From: a virus
Virus record (IMG/VR): IMGVR_UViG_3300010938_000056
Span: 1 to 50,520 of that record
Reading direction: 5' to 3' (one strand)
DNA: 50,520 nt
Shown: one piece after another, positions 24,735 to 32,267 of the stretch
How the letters are laid out: each line of letters starts with the position of its first letter
How positions within the stretch are numbered: position 1 is the stretch's first letter
Program-made: the position numbers and the translations under genes
Notes under the pieces: generated by a model
The model's database searches: none
Seen by the model: only the letters and a program-made list of their open reading frames with translations
What the model was told of the DNA's origin: nothing

Positions 24735-25650
24735 TGAAAAGGTCAGTTGCTTGTTGACAACTTACAATAGATACCCAGAGTATGGGTTCATAGTTGATGA
24801 AGCTGTGTATAGCTTCATAGTACAAGATTATGAGGATAAGGAGCTTCTAATCATAAATGACACACCTGGGCAAGAACTTTATATTGATGAGGAGGTAGTT
24901 AGAATTCTTGGTGGTGATCCGAGCCAAATTAAAATTTTCAACTTAGATGAGAGGTTCTCTTCTCTTCCAGAGAAAATAGCATGGGGAGTTGAACAAGCAA
25001 CGGGTGATTGGTTAATGCGATGGGATGACGATGATATTTGTCTTCATAAAAGAATTTCTATCAGTATGGAAGCGGTGAACTCGCTTAAGAGATTGGAATG
25101 GAGATGTGAGAATTACGTGTACTTCAGGATCACTCAGATTGCTGATTATAGTCAGGTGCTTTCTCAAGAAAGTAGGTATAAGATGTCATTAACAAGTGTG
25201 AACCATGCATACCCAACTATCGTCTATAATCCTGCAAATACGCATGTAATGAGTATATGGAATAGAAAAGTTCTGGATGGGAAGCGGTATCCTGGAATTG
25301 ACAGTTTATCTGGAGTTGAAGATCAAGCATTTAACAATTACCTGAGAAAGATGGGATATGGAGATCGAGGGAATGCATTGAAACCTGAATATATATTCTA
25401 TATTTATAGATGGGGCGTGAGTCCCCGTCATCTTAGTGGAATTGGTGGATGGGAGCATAGCGACAGGTTTTATAAAGAGATAGGGAATCTTGCAGTTGAA
25501 AAAGGAAAGTTTGAAATTAAGCCTAGATGGTTGTATAATTATAACTTTGTACTTAGTAGAGCTATTGAAAATCTTAAGGGGAAAATCAAGAAGAATGAAG
25601 AGCGTGCTATTGAGAAGGCCAGAATTGAGGAAAGAGTGAATCCTGAGTAG
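24727..25650 (+). CDS. Glycosyltransferase family 2
   Basis: The 307-residue product starts at ATG 24727, behind TAGGAG inside the sulfotransferase gene. It has the GT2 opening S-C-L-L-T-T-Y-N-R, then D-K-E-L-L-I-I-N-D, and the metal-binding W-D-D-D-D (100-103). A G-V-E-D-Q-A acceptor segment follows near residue 200 and a charged coiled tail at the end. It would add a sugar from a nucleotide donor. Tight overlap with the sulfotransferase implies one pathway. Confidence 0.82.
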   Translation: MSNEKVSCLLTTYNRYPEYGFIVDEAVYSFIVQDYEDKELLIINDTPGQELYIDEEVVRILGGDPSQIKIFNLDERFSSLPEKIAWGVEQATGDWLMRWDDDDICLHKRISISMEAVNSLKRLEWRCENYVYFRITQIADYSQVLSQESRYKMSLTSVNHAYPTIVYNPANTHVMSIWNRKVLDGKRYPGIDSLSGVEDQAFNNYLRKMGYGDRGNALKPEYIFYIYRWGVSPRHLSGIGGWEHSDRFYKEIGNLAVEKGKFEIKPRWLYNYNFVLSRAIENLKGKIKKNEERAIEKARIEERVNPE

Positions 25651-25765
25651 CCAAGTGGGATTTCGTAAAAGGGCCGATTCAGCCGATTTTCGGCTGGACG
25701 ACCTTCTACCCGTCTTCTGGACGAAAATGGCAAGGAAAGCGTCTGGTTGAGTCTGGTGCGAAATT
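25651..25765 (+). promoter_or_regulatory. Structured intergenic element (copy B)
   Basis: TTTCGT (25661-25666) pairs with ACGAAA (25721-25726), enclosing a strong hairpin CAGCCGA-TTT-TCGGCTG near 25680-25696. It is followed by AAGGAAAGC-G-TCTGG-TTGAGT-CTGG-T-GCGA (25732-25761), which matches copy C before the polymerase gene at most positions. The gene at 25747 may begin within it. Confidence 0.45.
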
Positions 25766-26202
25766 TCGACCCTGCTCTGAATGAGACTGCGGATTCCTTG
25801 AGGAAAAGGCTAGCTCGAAGGTGGGATTTTTCTGATCAGGCTTTCCTTCCAGAAAAAATTAGGGTTGGGAAGATGAGAGTGGTCAAATTCGTAAGCGGTG
25901 ACACTTGGCAAATGGGTTGGCAAATATTGGATGCCAATAGTGTGCCATTGGATTTAACTGGAGCATCAGTTAGGCTGCATATAAGATCAAAGAGTGGTCA
26001 ACTGATGTTGGATGCCAATACGACAAATGACAAAATAACTGTTAATGGCCCAAATGGAAGGATTGATCTTAATGTGCCGTATAGTGAGACAAATATTCAA
26101 GCTGGTACGTATTTGTTTGATTTAGAGGTCACGCATTCAAATAATGTTAGAGTCACTTATGACAAAGGAGAGTGGGTTGTTCTGCATGACATGACTAGAT
26201 AG
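25747..26202 (+). CDS. Baseplate/tail protein with BppU-type N-terminal domain
   Basis: The 151-residue product has a beta-sandwich like the N-terminal domain of lactococcal-phage BppU: an I-L-D-A-N-S-V-P-L-D-L-T-G-A-S-V-R-L strand pair, D-A-N-T...I-T-V, then G-T-Y-L-F-D-L-E-V. Such domains anchor receptor-binding proteins. The start is uncertain: TTG 25747 gives the length stated, GTG 25756 and ATG 25873 are alternatives. The upstream structured element may control it. Confidence 0.7.
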   Translation: MSLVRNFDPALNETADSLRKRLARRWDFSDQAFLPEKIRVGKMRVVKFVSGDTWQMGWQILDANSVPLDLTGASVRLHIRSKSGQLMLDANTTNDKITVNGPNGRIDLNVPYSETNIQAGTYLFDLEVTHSNNVRVTYDKGEWVVLHDMTR

Positions 26203-26213
26203 GAGGATTAAAG

Positions 26214-26429
26214 ATGCCAGAACCAATTGTGATTGTTGAGGAGAAAAAAATTGAGGTGATAACTTCACAAACACTTCAAGGGCCACCTGGTCCAAAAGGT
26301 GATCCTGGACCTCCTGGTGATTCTGGTGAAGGATATATGAGAACATTGATTTATGATCCAAGAGGATTTAGTGATGACGTGTTTGATATTGGAAATATGA
26401 CTGGAATATTCGATGCTGGCACCTTTTAA
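26214..26429 (+). CDS. Short collagen-like tail fibre protein
   Basis: The 71-residue product starts at ATG 26214 behind AGGAGG. It has a G-P-P-G-P-K-G-D-P-G-P-P-G collagen-like segment and ends D-A-G-T-F. Collagen-like stretches trimerise phage fibres. The neighbour at 26444 ends D-G-G-T-F, so the two may share a docking tail. Confidence 0.7.
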   Translation: MPEPIVIVEEKKIEVITSQTLQGPPGPKGDPGPPGDSGEGYMRTLIYDPRGFSDDVFDIGNMTGIFDAGTF

Positions 26430-26443
26430 CTAGGAGATAAACA

Positions 26444-26899
26444 ATGCCTCGATTGCAACTTCGTCGTGGGAATCATGCAAACCTACCAACTAACAATATG
26501 TTGGCTGGTGAGCCTTTTGTAACGTTAGATCGTGGTAATTTGCATGTTGCAAAGGATGCCACTACAAGGATCACAATTTCGCCGGCATTAGATGCACTTC
26601 CTACTATGCCGTCGATTGACGGATCAAGTGATCTATTGATTATGCATGATGCTTCAGAAGTTACTGGAAGCAAAGAAAAGAAAATCACCTTTGATGCTTT
26701 CAAGACTGCATTGAACATTCCTAGTGGTTCGACTGACGAAAAAGTTGCCGTGGTGAGTGGTGGTACGGCAGGTTATCTATGGGGCACTGATGGAACTGAT
26801 GGTGTGATTCGTATGGGAACTGGGATGACATGGACTAAAGATTCTGGAAATACTTATGTGACTCTTATGGTTGATGTTGTTGATGGGGGGACGTTCTAA
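26444..26899 (+). CDS. Tail fibre/receptor-binding protein, R-G N-terminal adaptor
   Basis: The 151-residue product begins with the common fibre adaptor M-P-R-L-Q-L-R-R-G...L-A-G-E-P-F-V. A short shaft follows, then G-Y-L-W-G-T-D-G-T-D-G-V near the end. ATG 26444 is behind AGGAG. A related N-terminus is present in the product at 27345, so both probably attach to the same site. Confidence 0.72.
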   Translation: MPRLQLRRGNHANLPTNNMLAGEPFVTLDRGNLHVAKDATTRITISPALDALPTMPSIDGSSDLLIMHDASEVTGSKEKKITFDAFKTALNIPSGSTDEKVAVVSGGTAGYLWGTDGTDGVIRMGTGMTWTKDSGNTYVTLMVDVVDGGTF

Positions 26900-27345
26900 T
26901 GGCAATACAAGTATGGATAAGGAAGGGTGGAAAAGTTATTGATGGGGAAGAAGTGCTTGATATTGTTCCGAAAGAACTCAGTCCGAATATGCCACCTGGA
27001 GAAGGATGGAATAGTGGAGAGGTTGTAGAAGAATATTGGTGGGAGTATCTTAAGAAAACTAAATATAAAAGAGTGTATTTGAAATACCTAGCTAGTAAAC
27101 TCAATGATGGAAGAAAAGTGGAGTGGAAAATAAATGCTCTTCAGATCAGATTATCGCTTAATAATCTTGGACGTAGGACAGCGTTTGAGAATTTTATAAA
27201 AAATGCAAATCAGAATCTGAAAGATTGGTGGCAATATTCGAGTGAGTTTGATAGGTGGGATCCTTTTATTCAGCAAATTCAGACAGCATTAGGGCTTACT
27301 GATACTCAGATGGATAATATTTGGGAACTAGCGGAGACACTCTAA
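26899..27345 (+). CDS. Hypothetical tail-region protein
   Basis: The 148-residue product starts at ATG 26899, overlapping the previous stop (TAATG), and is overlapped the same way by the next gene. The N-terminus is beta-rich and the rest helical with many Trp and Lys. It is not recognised. Its position between two fibre genes suggests a fibre chaperone or connector. Confidence 0.68.
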   Translation: MAIQVWIRKGGKVIDGEEVLDIVPKELSPNMPPGEGWNSGEVVEEYWWEYLKKTKYKRVYLKYLASKLNDGRKVEWKINALQIRLSLNNLGRRTAFENFIKNANQNLKDWWQYSSEFDRWDPFIQQIQTALGLTDTQMDNIWELAETL

Positions 27346-28094
27346 TGCCAAGGATTCAAATTAAAAGAGGAACAAGAAGTCAGTTAGACACTGCCGCTAG
27401 TAATAGTCAGTTATATCAAGGTGAGCCTTATCTTATCACTGATTCAGAAAGTATGGGAGTTGCAGTAGCAAGTAATCGCTATGTTGAAACGAGTTCAGTA
27501 TTTAATATTGCATTAGGTAGGTCTTATTATCTTGTTGATTCGACTAGTTTTGAATGGAATATTTTATGTAGTATGGTTGATTATAGTAATGCGCCTGGGA
27601 CAGGAGGCGGAACTATCTACGTGAATTATGCGTTTTTTAACCCATTTTATACAGGTGTGAAGTTTTCGATTACGAAAGTAGGTATTTTTGTCACAGCAAT
27701 TAGTGGAAACGCAAATTGTGATATCGGAATTTATAGCACATATTTGAATCAAACATACAAAGGAGTACCTCATCCATATCAAAAATTAGCTGAAGCAAAT
27801 ATTCCGACATTTAATACGACAGGATTGAAATCAATGGATTTTAATTTTACGTTTTATCCAAATAGGTTGTATTGGTTTGCAATTAAAAGTAGAGGTGTAG
27901 ATTTTTCAGTACGTACAGTTGAAAATAAAAAATATCTATTTGTCACTTATTTTGGTGGCTCATTTACACAATTAAAGTATAGTGGGTATGAAGTAGGTAA
28001 TTTAACATCATTCCCCAGCACACTTAATATTGGAGATTTGTACATATCTGATGCAAGAATTCCTCATATTTATGGATCGAGAACATCCGAGTAG
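27345..28094 (+). CDS. Tail fibre protein, R-G N-terminal adaptor
   Basis: The 249-residue product starts at ATG 27345 (TAATG overlap). The adaptor M-P-R-I-Q-I-K-R-G...Y-Q-G-E-P-Y-L matches the fibre at 26444. The remaining 200 residues are a beta-rich domain with aromatic strands (F-N-F-T-F-Y-P-N-R-L-Y-W-F), plausibly a receptor-binding head. It ends the structural operon before a hairpin-rich intergenic region. Confidence 0.7.
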   Translation: MPRIQIKRGTRSQLDTAASNSQLYQGEPYLITDSESMGVAVASNRYVETSSVFNIALGRSYYLVDSTSFEWNILCSMVDYSNAPGTGGGTIYVNYAFFNPFYTGVKFSITKVGIFVTAISGNANCDIGIYSTYLNQTYKGVPHPYQKLAEANIPTFNTTGLKSMDFNFTFYPNRLYWFAIKSRGVDFSVRTVENKKYLFVTYFGGSFTQLKYSGYEVGNLTSFPSTLNIGDLYISDARIPHIYGSRTSE

Positions 28095-28128
28095 TGTCAA
28101 GTGTCGGACGGAAATTTTATTTTTCGCT

Positions 28129-28148
28129 AACCCCTCCGAATGGGGGTT
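28129..28148 (+). terminator. Hairpin after the structural operon
   Basis: AACCCC (28129-28134) pairs with GGGGTT (28143-28148), with an 8-nt loop. No T-run follows, so it may be an RNA-stabilising or partial terminator hairpin. It overlaps the -35 box of the next promoter. Confidence 0.4.
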
Positions 28149-28174
28149 GACAGCGGTGCCGCACCATATACTAT
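28147..28174 (+). promoter_or_regulatory. Candidate sigma70-like promoter
   Basis: TTGACA (28147-28152) and TACTAT (28169-28174) have a 16-bp spacer. TATACT (28167-28172) is a second possible -10. The -10 lies in a small palindrome, CCATA-TAC-TATGG. It would drive the leader and the MoxR operon. Confidence 0.5.
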
Positions 28175-28277
28175 GGGGGCATGCTGGTGTGCCCACACTA
28201 TGGCCTGTCCCGTGCCGCGGCGGTGCCCCACCGCGTTGCATTATGGTATGGTGTAGGAATCAGTAAATTAAGCTATC

Positions 28278-28311
28278 AACCCATACGGTAAGGTGCCGTA
28301 TGGGTTTTTTT
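28278..28311 (+). terminator. Strong terminator/attenuator in the MoxR leader
   Basis: An 11-bp perfect stem (AACCCATACGG with CCGTATGGGTT) and TTTTTTT lie 28 bp upstream of the MoxR start and downstream of the only evident promoter. Further hairpins (GTGTG-CC-CACAC and GCGGTG-CCC-CACCGC) precede it, so the whole 28147-28311 leader looks like a regulated attenuator. Confidence 0.8.
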
Positions 28312-28338
28312 GTCTCTTTTATTAAAAGGAGAGAATGT

Positions 28339-29409
28339 ATGAAGGACAATGTTTATCTGGCTGCCAAGATGATTGTTGAATATAACATGAATCTTGCTGA
28401 GCAGGATGGGAATAAGCAAGGCTATCTATGGCCTTGTTTTGTCGGACTAACGGGCAGTGGAAAAACTGCCCGTGCCGAAAAGCTTGCAAGTGAGTTGGAG
28501 TTGAAGCAGCACAAGTTGCTGCTTCAGACAATGAATCCAGAAGAAGTTGGTGGGATTCCTAAAGCAAAAGAAGGCACTATTGAATGGTGCCTTGATGCAT
28601 GGACTGAAGAAAGTTCATGCATCATCTTGGATGAGTTAGATAAGCCGGATCGTGATCATTGGTCCACTATTCTTTCGCTTTTGACGGATAGGAAAATCCG
28701 TAATAAGCAATTAAAAAATTCAGTGTTTGTGGCTGCAATGCAGCCAGTTGACATTGAGATGTTTCTTGCTGAAGAAACTGGGAAAGCGCTTAGTGCGCGT
28801 CTTATCTTTCTCCCAGTTGATGCTAATGAAAGCTATAATTTCGTTAGCAGCCGCCATAAACGGCGGAATATCTTTCATATCAATCAAAAAATCCAATTGC
28901 CGGTTTTGCCGTTTATTACGGCTCGTCAACTGGATTGGCTTGCTGGGTTCTATGATACTATGAACCCAGACAAAGAAATCCTCGAACTAGTGTTAAGTGG
29001 GGTGTGCAACCCCGATAACAAAGAAAAGGTCTTGGAGTGGCTCCAAGACAAAGAAGAAGTGTTGGAGCCTTCTGAATTATTGAGGGTTCTGGCTAAAAAA
29101 CCATCTCTATTGGATGAGATGGATTTAGCAACCGTGAACATTCTGTGGCAGAATGCTGCCACTGCTTTTGGATGGACAGAGGAAGTCCTTGAAAAAGTTC
29201 TCACAAGGATCACTTGTGAGAATGAAAGGAGTCAATCGTTTGAGGTGATGAAAAATCTCGCTGACAATCTGATGGCGTCGGCGGCTGACGAGAAAGGCTA
29301 TAAGTCTTTCGTTGAGCCATTGACTTATGAACAGTGGTGCAACGTGATTGACCGCGTTAGCAAAAACGTGGTCGAGTACTTCACTTCCAGGAAGGAGGTG
29401 AAGAAATGA
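28339..29409 (+). CDS. MoxR-family AAA+ ATPase
   Basis: The 356-residue product starts at ATG 28339 behind AAAGGAG. Walker A is G-L-T-G-S-G-K-T (36-43) and Walker B is C-I-I-L-D-E-L-D (94-101), followed by the sensor and lid regions usual for MoxR. MoxR ATPases act as chaperones with VWA-domain partners. The next gene, overlapping by ATGA, encodes exactly such a partner. The pair's target in phage infection is unknown. Confidence 0.82.
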   Translation: MKDNVYLAAKMIVEYNMNLAEQDGNKQGYLWPCFVGLTGSGKTARAEKLASELELKQHKLLLQTMNPEEVGGIPKAKEGTIEWCLDAWTEESSCIILDELDKPDRDHWSTILSLLTDRKIRNKQLKNSVFVAAMQPVDIEMFLAEETGKALSARLIFLPVDANESYNFVSSRHKRRNIFHINQKIQLPVLPFITARQLDWLAGFYDTMNPDKEILELVLSGVCNPDNKEKVLEWLQDKEEVLEPSELLRVLAKKPSLLDEMDLATVNILWQNAATAFGWTEEVLEKVLTRITCENERSQSFEVMKNLADNLMASAADEKGYKSFVEPLTYEQWCNVIDRVSKNVVEYFTSRKEVKK

Positions 29410-30695
29410 GTGCTTATAAGCTGTACGACTTATTTCCAGTGGAAATTAGCCACTGGATGAAAAAGTATGTGAATATTCGTTGGGACAATAGTGTTCCAAC
29501 GGCAGCGGTGTACCTATCTGATAAAGATGGGTACAACGTGCTTCTGAATCAGCAGTTTATGGATAAACTGTCTGATGAAGCGAAAAAAATGGTGATTCTC
29601 CACGAAGTGAGTCATATTATTCGTGGAGATTGTCTAGTAATGAAGAACGTTGAGCATCCAGGCATTTGGAATGTTGCTAGCGATGCTCACATTAACAGAC
29701 AGATTGGTGATATTGAAGCTCTAGAACAAGAGTCAGGGATGACTTTTGTTAAGTACGAGAGGATCAGGAAAGAAAATTGGCCGGAAAACATTCCGGCCAC
29801 CAAGACAATTTACAAATTATTGAGTGAAGGCATGGATGCTGATTCTCAGAATAGTCAAGGAGGTGGTCAGGAAGGGAGTTCTGAAAAGAAAGACGGCAAA
29901 GGAAATAGCCGTCAAAATAGTGATTCTGGCAAGGAAGCCAATTCTCAAAGCGGAGGAGATTCTAACTCCTCTTCTAATGACCAAAGCAGCAAGGATGCTG
30001 GAAGTGGTGGTCAGAGCGAGGAAGAATATGCCCTTTCTTCTGATGTGAAGGGCACTGAAGGAGATTATCAAGCGTGCAAGGAAAAGCACGCTGAGACTAT
30101 CTTAACTGCCCCAAAACAATTCAATGCTGGGGCAAATATTAAGGTAGGGAAGTCGCAAACTGTTGTGCAAAAATGCACTGATCCCTACCTTATCTTGGTT
30201 TTGAGGAATCTCTTGAAGAATGTGGTTCCTCGTTACGGAACCACGAAAGTAAGAACTAGAACGTGGGCAAGGGAGAATCGTTCTAGTTCGTATTTCCGCG
30301 GGCATCTAAGGCAGCGAAGAATTAAGGTGGTTGTTGCCTTGGATGTTAGTGGTAGCATGGATGCATATGTTCCGAGGATACTTGGAATTGCGAGTGAATT
30401 GAAGGATAAGTTAGATGTGATTCTGATCGTTTGGGCTGATAGTGCTCAAACGATCAAGTCAGTCAACAATGACTGGAATGTTGGTGGAGGTACCAACATC
30501 AATCCAGTTATCGAATTGATTGACAAAAATATGTCCGATGTCAGTATCGTAATTACTGACGGGCATTTTAATACCGAGATGAAGAAACTGCCCAAATCTC
30601 CAGTGATTTGGGCATTGGCAGGCGAACATGCGACTAGTGATATGATCATTAGTCGCGGTAGGGATAAGATTGTGAAGGTGAAGTATGAAGATTAA
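29406..30695 (+). CDS. Metallopeptidase-like and VWA-domain protein, MoxR partner
   Basis: The 429-residue product has an N-terminal zinc-metallopeptidase-like domain with H-E-V-S-H (66-70; DUF2201-like). A Ser/Gly/Asn/Gln-rich low-complexity linker (about 145-215) follows. The C-terminal VWA domain has the metal-ion-dependent adhesion motif D313-x-S-x-S (D-V-S-G-S) and a later T-D-G-H. Such DUF2201-VWA proteins occur with MoxR ATPases in bacteria and phages. The ATPase probably remodels the VWA-bound target or activates the peptidase. Translation is coupled to MoxR. Confidence 0.82.
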   Translation: MSAYKLYDLFPVEISHWMKKYVNIRWDNSVPTAAVYLSDKDGYNVLLNQQFMDKLSDEAKKMVILHEVSHIIRGDCLVMKNVEHPGIWNVASDAHINRQIGDIEALEQESGMTFVKYERIRKENWPENIPATKTIYKLLSEGMDADSQNSQGGGQEGSSEKKDGKGNSRQNSDSGKEANSQSGGDSNSSSNDQSSKDAGSGGQSEEEYALSSDVKGTEGDYQACKEKHAETILTAPKQFNAGANIKVGKSQTVVQKCTDPYLILVLRNLLKNVVPRYGTTKVRTRTWARENRSSSYFRGHLRQRRIKVVVALDVSGSMDAYVPRILGIASELKDKLDVILIVWADSAQTIKSVNNDWNVGGGTNINPVIELIDKNMSDVSIVITDGHFNTEMKKLPKSPVIWALAGEHATSDMIISRGRDKIVKVKYED

Positions 30696-30936
30696 ATTTC
30701 ATGGGACTAGCTTCATCTATACGGAGCAGGAAAATATCGAACATCTGTTCAAGTTGGAAAATGACTCTATAACTTTATGTTTGGACTCAAGGTCGGCCAA
30801 CAAAAAAATATGCTTGGTCGATAAGGATGGGGATAAACATGTCATGGAATTTCGTGATTATGGTACATACGCAATCAAATATAAGCAAGAAATTCTAATT
30901 GCTTGTTTTAACAAAATAGTGAATAAGGGATTGTAG
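30685..30936 (+). CDS. Small paralogue, MK[VI]K family, member 1
   Basis: This 83-residue product starts inside the end of the VWA gene (11-bp overlap), so it is coupled to it. It follows the family plan: M-K-I-K strand, central I-T-L-C-L, then a V-D-K-D-G-D turn in place of the usual E-x-G, and a final hydrophobic strand. It is among the most divergent members. Confidence 0.65.
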   Translation: MKIKFHGTSFIYTEQENIEHLFKLENDSITLCLDSRSANKKICLVDKDGDKHVMEFRDYGTYAIKYKQEILIACFNKIVNKGL

Positions 30937-30939
30937 CAT

Positions 30940-31185
30940 ATGAAAATTAAACCTGATGGTGATGTTGATCTAGTCGTGGTCAAGGATGAAAACGGCAGGT
31001 ATGTGCTCTCAAAGAATGCAGAGCACGTATCATTCTCATCAAAATGTGGCATTCCGAATAATAAGCAATTTGTTGTAAATGAGGATAATCATGTTGCAAA
31101 GAAAGAGCTGACTTACAGTGGTGGGTTTCACTTCATATTTAAGTATTGGTGCGTTATCTGTTATTTGGATAAGACACCCAACTAG
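30940..31185 (+). CDS. Small paralogue, MK[VI]K family, member 2
   Basis: This 81-residue product begins M-K-I-K-P-D-G-D 3 bp after the previous gene. The middle V-S-F-S-S and V-V-N-E-D-N-H-V turn align with the family. It ends with a hydrophobic, Cys-containing strand (W-C-V-I-C-Y-L). Function is unknown. Confidence 0.65.
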   Translation: MKIKPDGDVDLVVVKDENGRYVLSKNAEHVSFSSKCGIPNNKQFVVNEDNHVAKKELTYSGGFHFIFKYWCVICYLDKTPN

Positions 31186-31196
31186 TGAATAAATAA

Positions 31197-31270
31197 GGGG
31201 CTGTAGCTCAATTGGTTAGAGCAGAGGACTCATAATCCTTTGGTTCTCGGTTCAAGTCCGAGCAGCCCTA
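31197..31270 (+). tRNA. tRNA with CAU anticodon (Ile2-like or elongator Met)
   Basis: A 74-nt cloverleaf fits fully: acceptor 31197-31203 with 31263-31269 (first pair G-U), D stem GCTC/GAGC, anticodon stem GAGGA/TCCTT with loop CTCATAA, T stem CTCGG/CCGAG with loop TTCAAGT, and discriminator A; CCA is not encoded. The CTT-TGGTT variable part resembles tRNA-Ile2, whose CAU is modified to read AUA. AUA is common in this genome, so Ile2 is favoured, but Met cannot be ruled out. It lies between short genes on the same strand. Confidence 0.9.
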
Positions 31271-31291
31271 ACTTAGAAAGGAGTTAGGTGT

Positions 31292-31504
31292 ATGAAGGTT
31301 AAGACTTATAACCAGTGTGTGTACGACAAAAGTCGGTACTACGTGATCAAGCGATATGGGCAGTGTATTGAGCTATGCAACGCATTGTCCGAGAAATTAT
31401 ACGGTACATTGATTAAAGTGCTGGATAATGATATTGAGGTCGAAAAAACAAATACGGCCCATAAGATTCTGTTCCAGAAGGACTCTATGGAGGAACGGGA
31501 GTAA
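31292..31504 (+). CDS. Small paralogue, MK[VI]K family, member 3
   Basis: This 70-residue product starts at ATG 31292 behind AAGGAG, just after the tRNA. It is closely related to the next gene: both have N/D-Q-x-V-Y-D-K, a V/E-L-C-N-x-L-S motif and a V-x-x-S/N-D-N strand. The pair is a recent duplication within the wider family. Confidence 0.7.
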   Translation: MKVKTYNQCVYDKSRYYVIKRYGQCIELCNALSEKLYGTLIKVLDNDIEVEKTNTAHKILFQKDSMEERE

Positions 31505-31518
31505 AAGGAGTTATGAGT

Positions 31519-31731
31519 ATGAGGGTCAAAACTAATGACCAGCGTGTGTATGACAAATGTGGATATAATGCAATAAACCAAATTGGACATACCATAGTGC
31601 TTTGTAATGGACTATCTAGTAAGCAATTTGGAGTGGTTGTTATCATATCTGACAATGGTGTAAAGAAATCGAAGGGACACACTGGGTTTAGAATTTTGTA
31701 CTCAAAAAACTCTCTGGAGGTGCGAAAATGA
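31519..31731 (+). CDS. Small paralogue, MK[VI]K family, member 4
   Basis: This 70-residue product starts at ATG 31519, eight bases after AAGGAG; an ATG two codons earlier is too close. It is the nearest relative of the gene at 31292 (shared Y-D-K, L-C-N-x-L-S and I-L-Y/F-x-K-x-S). The stop overlaps the next start (ATGA). Confidence 0.7.
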   Translation: MRVKTNDQRVYDKCGYNAINQIGHTIVLCNGLSSKQFGVVVIISDNGVKKSKGHTGFRILYSKNSLEVRK

Positions 31732-32267
31732 AGATGCTATTTATCCATGAGTGCATGCTGAATCTCATCCAGAGAATTGAAAAGGAAAGTTATAGGGAGT
31801 TCTTGTATGATAAAGAATTCCACGGTGAATTTGGAAAGTTACCAACAATCAGTGATATGGATGAGGTGATCCAAAAAATTCAGTATCTACGTGAGATACT
31901 GAACGATAAGCATGCAGAGGTGTATGGATATTTGTTCTATAATGGGTTGGTGGTCTTAGCAATGAATCATCGGGATTTTATCAGGATTGAGCAGATTGAT
32001 AGTAGCAAGTTCATGGTTATTCCAATCAAAGATTATGTGTACGAGAAGTACAACGACGTTGTTAGAATTATCTACAACACGATTAACGAAACAAGAAGAA
32101 GGTTGGGTGAAGAAGCCGTTGGTCGAGTTATCCAACGGGTTTTAGATAATCCAACCGAATACAGAAACGTGGTAGATGCTGTGTTTTCGTATTTCACAGC
32201 AGTGATCGGTAGTTTAATCTATAATTGCATTGAGATTGTGGGGGTGGAACATTGGCAGCAAAATTAA
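31728..32267 (+). CDS. Hypothetical helical protein
   Basis: The 179-residue product starts at ATG 31728 behind GGAGG. It is mostly helical with a short beta insertion (G-Y-L-F-Y-N-G-L-V-V-L-A) in the middle. No motif is recognised. It interrupts the array of small paralogues and overlaps the next gene by 16 bp. Confidence 0.7.
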   Translation: MKMLFIHECMLNLIQRIEKESYREFLYDKEFHGEFGKLPTISDMDEVIQKIQYLREILNDKHAEVYGYLFYNGLVVLAMNHRDFIRIEQIDSSKFMVIPIKDYVYEKYNDVVRIIYNTINETRRRLGEEAVGRVIQRVLDNPTEYRNVVDAVFSYFTAVIGSLIYNCIEIVGVEHWQQN

